From NCBI GenBank assembly GCA_001179505.1, contig CDMY01000598.1, positions 1 to 24,837 of the forward strand: DNA of 24,837 nt, written 5' to 3'. A model generated the notes under the pieces. That model was not told where the DNA came from, made no database searches, and saw only the letters and a program-made list of their open reading frames with translations. Positions 19,537 through 24,837 of the stretch are shown here, piece after piece (position 1 is the stretch's first letter; each line of letters starts with the position of its first letter). The position numbers and the translations under genes were made by a program. This stretch comes from Vitrella brassicaformis (Eukaryota; Sar; Vitrellaceae).

Positions 19537-22500
19537 ATGGACGAGCTCGGCCCTGCCGACCTGAGCGCATATGTTGAGGAGCGGCTGCAGAACTACGAGC
19601 TGACAGCCGATAATGGTCGGGATGGCATCAACTGGAAGCCAGGGCTCCCTGGCTTCGAGCTCGATGGCGTGCGGCTGTCCAATGACCGCGATGTGGTCAC
19701 CCCGCAGCCCCTGAAGCTGACTGTTCTGACCAAGATCGGCATCGACAGGGCGCTGGAGCAGGCTGCCAAGGTCCGTGACAAGGTCGTCAGCCTGCAGGAG
19801 AGAATCGACGAGGGTGAGGAGCTCTCTGAAAGCGCCGTCCGGAGCGTGGTCGACAAGGCCAGCAAGAAGGCCGCAGACAGGATGTCGTCTGCCCCCCCTC
19901 CTCCTCCTCCTCCTCTTCCTCCTGCTTCTGCTGCTGCCGCTGCTGCTGCCAAGCCGGCGGTCGTCGAGGAGCCAAAACAAGTCGAGGAGAAGGAACAGGA
20001 TGAGGCAGCAGCAGCAGCGGCAGCAGCGGCAGCTGTTGAGCCCACCAAGACCAAACGTGGCCGCCATCCCAAGGCCCCCCTCTCCCGCTCGGCCGCTTGT
20101 GCGGCTGACTGCCTTGGGGGCCTGACCAAGGACGCGCAAGGCATCATGTGGCTCGACGGTCTCCATCGTTTTGAGGTGTGGCGCCTCAGCCCCGACACCA
20201 AGCAGCTCGTCTGCGAAGGCATCTTCCCAGCTGCAGACAAGACCGACCAGGCCATCGGCATCGCCGCGAGCGACGCCGTCGTATGTCGCGATGCTGCCTT
20301 CTACGGCATCGGTGAGCCGCTGCGGGGCGAGACAATGCATGACACGGCCGGTGAGGCGAGTGAGACGAATGGGGATATCGATGAGCTTGCGGAGGGCCTC
20401 TGCACCGCCACCAAGAGCCAGCTCTTGACAGCCTTTCCGCGTGACGAGAACATGCATGGGACACTGACAATCCGGTGGGACAAGCCCAAGAGGGGAAAGA
20501 GGGGCTTCATGGTCCTGCGGATGGCCAAGGTGCAGTCTGAGCAGCAGCCCCCTGAAGAGAGCACACCAGGCGCAGTAAAAAAGCAGACCAAGAGCAGAAT
20601 GTTTTCCCCAGCCAACGAGGGCGTCTCTGGTCTGCTGGAGGCCTTCGACGAGGCCGTGGCTTTCTATGGCGAGCTGCATGCGACCTGGGCCGAGGGCAAA
20701 GCGGCCGCGCCAGAAAAGAAGGACCAGCAGGGAGACAAGGAGGCGGAGGAGGAGGAGGAAGGCAAGAAAGAGAAGGCCAAGAAGAAACCCCAAGCGGAGC
20801 CTGCTGCTGCTGCTGCGGCTGTGGTCGCGGTCGTTCCCAAGAAGAAGCCGGAGCCCTCTTCTCAATACCAGCAGATCGTGTGGATGCCGCGGGAGCAGCG
20901 CTGGGAGGTGTGGTTGCTCGACCAGCAGGGCCAGGCGGCACTCGGCGGCATGTTCCCGGCAGCACAGGCCGGCGAGGCGGGCGACCCCGACAAGGCACCC
21001 GATGCGGCAGTGGAGCGACGCGACCACCTCCGCAACCTGCTGCAGACGACAGACAAGGAAGAGGGAGACAGCGGTGAGGAGCACCAGCAGCAAGGAGAAG
21101 GAGATGAAGACCTCATTCCTATGATCCTGCCCGATGAGCTTGGGGATAAGGCGCACGCGACCGAGCGGGCCACCAACATGATCAAGGCGATCCTGGGCAC
21201 CGGCAAGGATGGCCGCAGGGGCGGCGATCATGTGCAGGTGCGGTGGAGCTCCCGTGGCGCCGGATTCATCGTCGTCTGGCAGGGCCCTCTGCCCAAGAAG
21301 CCGAAGCTGCATCTGCTGGAAGATGAGAAGATGGACGAGGGAGACGAGATGGTCAACAGCTCACAGTCACAGGGCTCACCTGCTGACCCTTCTGCTGCCG
21401 GAAAGGCGGGCCCGTTACGCGACGAGCGCCACTTCTTCTTCCCCGTTCGGGATTTCACCCACTCGTCCCTTCTGGCGGCCCTCGACCACGCGCTTGAGGT
21501 GCGTGCCCTGCTGCTTGGCGGCGAGACGGACCACCGCTGGCCGCAGAAGGCCGTTAAGAAGGAGCCGAAGGAAGAGGCCGGCGACACGTCAGCAGCACCG
21601 GCATCAGCCCCTCATGCCAACAAGACCAATCCGCAGGCCTCCAAGGCCCTCCGTGAGGCGAGCCTGCCCTCCGCCCTCGGCAATGAAGGCGGCATCACGT
21701 GGATTGACGCTCTCGGTCGGTATGAGGTGTGGGTGTGGAGTCGGGAAAACGGGGCGCGTTTCGTGGACGCATTCCCGCCCCACGCGCGCAGTGCCAATGG
21801 TTACCAGGCAGCCGCAGCTCTGGCGCTCAAGTGTCGGGACAAGGCCGTCGGGCTGCTGGACGGGGAAATGGACAAATCCCCGATGCAGGTCAGTCATTGG
21901 TGCATGGACGTCGACACGATGCGTGCTGTACCCTCATGCCGTATTCCTCGTCTCTCTGTGCAGGCACAGACGTCGGCAGCCGCTGCTGCTGCCGCTGCTG
22001 CTGACCAGTCTGCCGACCGTGTGGAGACGATGAGTGGTGCCGTCCTGCAGCAGCGTGGCCACGGCGTGCTCAAGGCCATTTTGACGCTCGTGCGTCGGCA
22101 TGAGGCCTCCCCGCCCGCATCGCCCAAGAGCCCTCAAGCCAAGCCACAGCCAGACGAGGAGGTGGCGATCTCGTGGGACCGGGACCAGGAGGCCGTCAAG
22201 GTGTGGGCAAAGAAGGGCCGCCACAGGGGAAGCAAGGGCTTCAACAGGATCTTCTCGTACTGCGTGCTGGAGCGGAGCTTAGAAGAACTGGAGACCGTCT
22301 TCACTGAGGCTTTCGAGATGCGGGCGGACCTGAGGGGCCTCGACTCGCGTGACCTTGAATTCAAGAAGAAGAGCAAGGGTGCGGGCGAGCATCCGGAGAA
22401 GACACCTGAGGAGGGCAGGCAGCGGCCGGAGGTCGACATGGCCGACCTGGAGGCCTTTTGTGCGAGGATGCAGGAGAAGATGGATTGGGAGACCGCGGCA

Positions 22501-22923
22501 GAGTCAGCCAGCAGTCCCGGCAAGCGGAAGCGTGACGACGCTGAGGCTGAGGGCGAGGCAGACGCAGACGACGACGAGGACGGCAGAGAGAGAGCCGCCC
22601 CCAAGAAGCACAAAGCCGACAAGAAGCACAAAGCCGACAAGAATGAGGGGGAGGGGGCTGACGATAATGCGCAGGAGATTCTCAACCTCCTCGAGCAGCA
22701 GACCGCCAACGAGACACGCTCGCCACCCAGCAAGCCACACAAGAAGCGCCAGCGGGCGGACGAGGACAGCAACGTGCCAGCCGGGCTCAATGGGCCGGCA
22801 CGAGCGGACTCCCCACCACGGAAGAAGACGAAGTCGGCACCGGCCGCAGCAGCAGCTGCTGCTGGTGCTGCTGCTGCGCATGATGAGGGAGACGAGAAGA
22901 TGCTCAACGGGGCGGACGAGTGA
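19537..22923 (+). CDS. large nuclear-type protein with about seven AP2/ERF-like repeat modules
   Basis: The first in-frame ATG is 19537. Exon 2 starts at 21964 after a 75-nt GT-AG intron (21889-21963) that happens to be open. Spliced, it encodes 1,103 aa. I see repeated modules of about 60-95 aa, each a Trp-containing beta-hairpin, a Phe-Pro or Phe strand end, then a helix with Ala and Arg. They start near residues 29, 202, 308, 446, 565, 718 and 850. Two types alternate. Type A resembles GIMWLDGLHRFEVW, IVWMPREQRWEVW and GITWIDALGRYEVW. Type B resembles LTIRWDKPKRGKRGFMV, HVQVRWSSRGAGFIVVW and VAISWDRDQEAVKVW. The strand-strand-strand-helix order and W/F positions resemble AP2/ERF DNA-binding domains common in apicomplexans and relatives. 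This is inference. Linkers are poly-Ala, Glu/Lys or Ser/Pro. The C-terminus is highly charged with NLS-like KRKRDD and KPHKKRQR. A transcription or chromatin factor is plausible. Confidence 0.85.
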   Translation: MDELGPADLSAYVEERLQNYELTADNGRDGINWKPGLPGFELDGVRLSNDRDVVTPQPLKLTVLTKIGIDRALEQAAKVRDKVVSLQERIDEGEELSESAVRSVVDKASKKAADRMSSAPPPPPPPLPPASAAAAAAAKPAVVEEPKQVEEKEQDEAAAAAAAAAAVEPTKTKRGRHPKAPLSRSAACAADCLGGLTKDAQGIMWLDGLHRFEVWRLSPDTKQLVCEGIFPAADKTDQAIGIAASDAVVCRDAAFYGIGEPLRGETMHDTAGEASETNGDIDELAEGLCTATKSQLLTAFPRDENMHGTLTIRWDKPKRGKRGFMVLRMAKVQSEQQPPEESTPGAVKKQTKSRMFSPANEGVSGLLEAFDEAVAFYGELHATWAEGKAAAPEKKDQQGDKEAEEEEEGKKEKAKKKPQAEPAAAAAAVVAVVPKKKPEPSSQYQQIVWMPREQRWEVWLLDQQGQAALGGMFPAAQAGEAGDPDKAPDAAVERRDHLRNLLQTTDKEEGDSGEEHQQQGEGDEDLIPMILPDELGDKAHATERATNMIKAILGTGKDGRRGGDHVQVRWSSRGAGFIVVWQGPLPKKPKLHLLEDEKMDEGDEMVNSSQSQGSPADPSAAGKAGPLRDERHFFFPVRDFTHSSLLAALDHALEVRALLLGGETDHRWPQKAVKKEPKEEAGDTSAAPASAPHANKTNPQASKALREASLPSALGNEGGITWIDALGRYEVWVWSRENGARFVDAFPPHARSANGYQAAAALALKCRDKAVGLLDGEMDKSPMQVSHWCMDVDTMRAVPSCRIPRLSVQAQTSAAAAAAAAADQSADRVETMSGAVLQQRGHGVLKAILTLVRRHEASPPASPKSPQAKPQPDEEVAISWDRDQEAVKVWAKKGRHRGSKGFNRIFSYCVLERSLEELETVFTEAFEMRADLRGLDSRDLEFKKKSKGAGEHPEKTPEEGRQRPEVDMADLEAFCARMQEKMDWETAAESASSPGKRKRDDAEAEGEADADDDEDGRERAAPKKHKADKKHKADKNEGEGADDNAQEILNLLEQQTANETRSPPSKPHKKRQRADEDSNVPAGLNGPARADSPPRKKTKSAPAAAAAAAGAAAAHDEGDEKMLNGADE
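21889..21963 (+). other. stop-free intron of 75 nt in the AP2-like gene
   Basis: It begins CAG|GTCAGT and ends CTCTCTGTGCAG|GC. The length is a multiple of three and there is no in-frame stop. The codon use and Cys/Trp content of its translation differ from the flanking coding sequence, so I treat it as an intron. Retention would add 25 residues. Confidence 0.8.
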
Positions 22924-23515
22924 ATAAGGGCACCGAGGGAGAGGGGGAGAGGGTTTGCTTGCTTGCCACGCGTGACTGCTGGATGAGTGAGTGAGTCAAA
23001 GAATGAGGGAGCATGGCTCAGACGGTACGGGATGCGTTGGATCGCGATTGCTTGGCTGTGGGTGGGTGGGTGGGTAGCTGCTTGGTTGTGTGTGTTTCGG
23101 TCTGTTCGTTCGTATGTGTTTGTGTCTGCATTCATTCATTCCATGTGGGGTTTAAGGCGTGTGTACGTACCTGGTGGTGACCGATGGGTGGGCTGTGGAC
23201 TGACTGAGAGACAATATCACTCGTTCATTCATTCATTCATTCGTCAGTCAAAGATTCTGTCACTCCATCCACGTGCAGTCAATCACAGTCAGAGTGACTG
23301 ACGTCTTTTCTATGTACACACCGGGAGTGAAAGCGGACACACCTTCCCCGCCCGCTCCTCTACAGCTCATGGACTTCAGTGCACCTTCCCCACTGTGGCA
23401 TCAGCAACTAGCCAGCAGTCGCTGATAGCACAGCAGCCGAGCCGCACATGAAGCCGATGGGTGTTAACGCTTTGTCATCACAACACACATGCTACATGTA
23501 CATAGCGTACGTACA
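22924..23515. other. convergent intergenic spacer
   Basis: This lies between the 3' ends of the AP2-like gene and PEX10. It holds GGGT/GTGA-rich patches, a TTCA repeat at 23223-23241 and short CGTACGTAC motifs. No coding frame or RNA gene is recognisable. Confidence 0.6.
23223..23241. repeat. (TTCA)n microsatellite
   Basis: Four to five tandem TTCA copies in the spacer downstream of the AP2-like gene. Confidence 0.85.
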
Positions 23516-24573
23516 TCACTGGCTGTGTCGGCTTTCGTTGCGCAGCAGTGACTTGGACGGGGCGTAGTGGTACAAGGACAGCAGCTGCTGACACTGACAA
23601 GACGACCTGACATACAACAAAAGGACAACAGCACACATACGTCGTGTCAATACCTGCCCGGCGGACGTAATTGTCTGTCTAACCTGCACACGGGGCAGCT
23701 CGGGTTTGAAGAGGCCCTGCATTCACGAACAGGCACAAACAAACACAGCTACAACCCATGACGCCCACCTCTACCCATGCCTCCCCCGGTCACCAGCTGG
23801 CGATGCAGTCCCAGCAGAAGACGTGTCCGCACGCAGTGGCCGTCGGGTCGCGACACACACCCAGGCAAAACAGACACGTCGCCGGCACGATGTCGGGCAC
23901 GTCAGACGGGCCCAGCTTCATCCTCAAAAGGGGAGCCGTGCCGCCCTCCTCACGGCCATCGTCATCTACACAAACACACACTAATCGGTCGATCGGATCA
24001 GGCACCATAAATCATGAAGACGCACCTTTTGCCGCCTCTGCTGCAGCTGCAGCTGCAGCTGCGGCTGCACCTCTCTCGCCCTCTCTCTTGTCGCCATTTC
24101 CCCCCCTCCACTCACACAAGGCCTCGATGCGCGTGGCAAGGGCTGGGTGCATCCGCCTGGCCGCCGCCCACACGCCCTTGCTGCCCCTGTAGAGGCCCAC
24201 CAGGCCCTGTGCGATAAGGATCACACCCAGCAGCACTTGAGGGGTGCGGGGCCGGCGGGCAGATGAGAGGAACAGATAGCGGATGGACACAAACCTGAAA
24301 GAGGAGCGACAACTAGGGAAACAGAGTCTGTCGGCCTCCGGATTGTCTGTGCGTACCGTTTGTCGACATGCAGGAAGTGCCCTCTCAGGAAGAACCAGCC
24401 AAGGTGGAGGCGCCATACATCTGGCAAACGGGCAAGCAACACATCACCACGGAAGGCGTAGACAGTGCTGTCTGGGTTTTGTCTTGTGCGGCGCCGTACT
24501 TGGCAGCACAGCATCGTTGATCTCGGCTAGCAGGTGATGCCACCGCGACAGGCGCCGCCGCCGACGCGTCAAC
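23516..24573 (-). CDS. PEX10: peroxisome biogenesis factor 10 (RING-type peroxin), 5' end unresolved
   Basis: PEX10 is a peroxisomal membrane E3 ubiquitin ligase that works with PEX2 and PEX12 in recycling the PEX5 import receptor. Firm exons are 24471-24357, 24294-24026, 23965-23794, 23716-23684 and 23606-23516, joining in phase to about 226 C-terminal residues. The membrane part reads [20 protein letters not shown] and [19 protein letters not shown] poly-Ala/acidic linker follows. The C3HC4 RING is [20 protein letters not shown], then CWDC and CPVC; all eight ligands are present, and splicing of the 33-nt exon supplies CPVC. The tail [11 protein letters not shown] matches the family's end. 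Upstream, a block [19 protein letters not shown] (24573-24500) fits if a 28-nt intron is removed, which is uncertain. Further exons, including the start codon, are probably near or beyond the window end. Confidence 0.88.
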
Positions 24574-24837
24574 CTGACACACACAGACATCAAGGCCCCA
24601 GGCAGACACCAACGAATGACATGAATGGCGAGGACGGAGATAGGCTGGCGTGCCGTGAATCAATCCCTGCATGCATGCGTGTGTCCCACGGTTTGCGTGT
24701 CAGTCAGGGATAACTGATGATTCTAACCACCTGCCCATCTGCATGGGCGGTCATTAGGTGTCCTAAGAATGTCTCATCACCGCAAACCTCCTCCCTCTGT
24801 CTGGACTCCCTCACTGTCTCTGCCTGCCCCCCCCCCC
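24574..24837. other. probable 5' intron/exon region of PEX10, window edge
   Basis: On the minus strand a frame from the window end to 24731 (EEVCGDETFLGHLMTAHADG then GT) could be an upstream PEX10 exon, but its phase does not match the exon at 24573. The window ends in a run of 11 C, which may mark a contig edge or sequencing limit. Confidence 0.35.

Noticed and set aside
19438-21312. Antisense ORF of 624 codons opposite the AP2-like gene
   Set aside because: It is a shadow frame created by high GC at third positions. It is Leu/Arg-rich, without domains, and crosses poly-Ala coding repeats.

Overview
This window is nuclear DNA of an intron-rich eukaryote. Every long protein-like stretch is cut by short GT-AG (occasionally GC-AG) introns of about 55 to 180 nt. 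The genes include cytosolic ribosomal protein eL6, the RNA polymerase III factor Bdp1, a peroxin and a voltage-gated cation channel. High GC at third codon positions, (CA)n/(TG)n and (GGAT)n microsatellites in introns, poly-alanine tracts and AP2-like modules suggest a GC-rich alveolate, most likely a chromerid alga such as Vitrella. The species is an inference from style and cannot be proved from the sequence. There are no bacterial operons, insertion sequences, CRISPR arrays or rRNA, and I recognised no tRNA.

Layout. 1-450: a 41-bp tandem repeat decaying into related units. 858-2538 (-): RNA 3'-terminal phosphate cyclase, 8 exons, 371 aa. 2805-3365 (+): eL6. 4567-8094 (-): a single-domain (6-TM) voltage-gated cation channel with an EF-hand, 10 exons, 908 aa. 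8493-9606 and 9607-10465 (+): two unrecognised reading frames that abut as TGA-ATG and may be one gene. 11183-14082 (-): Bdp1, 9 exons, 721 aa, with an HMG box encoded in front of its SANT domain. 14247-16296 (+): unrecognised protein of about 510 aa. 18543-19130 (-): small unrecognised protein. 19537-22923 (+): protein of about 1,100 aa with about seven repeated modules whose layout resembles AP2/ERF domains. 23516-24573 (-): PEX10, with its 5' end unresolved at the window edge.

The genes alternate strand strictly, giving four head-to-head pairs with short shared upstream regions (roughly 160-400 bp) separated by longer convergent spacers filled with simple repeats. The genes do not form one pathway. 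RNA repair, translation, ion signalling, Pol III transcription, putative gene regulation and peroxisome import are simply neighbours.

Exon boundaries were worked out by hand from reading-frame phase, splice dinucleotides and remembered family sequences. The cyclase, channel, Bdp1 and most of PEX10 close perfectly in phase. The genes at 8493, 14247 and 18543 contain uncertain junctions, which are flagged.
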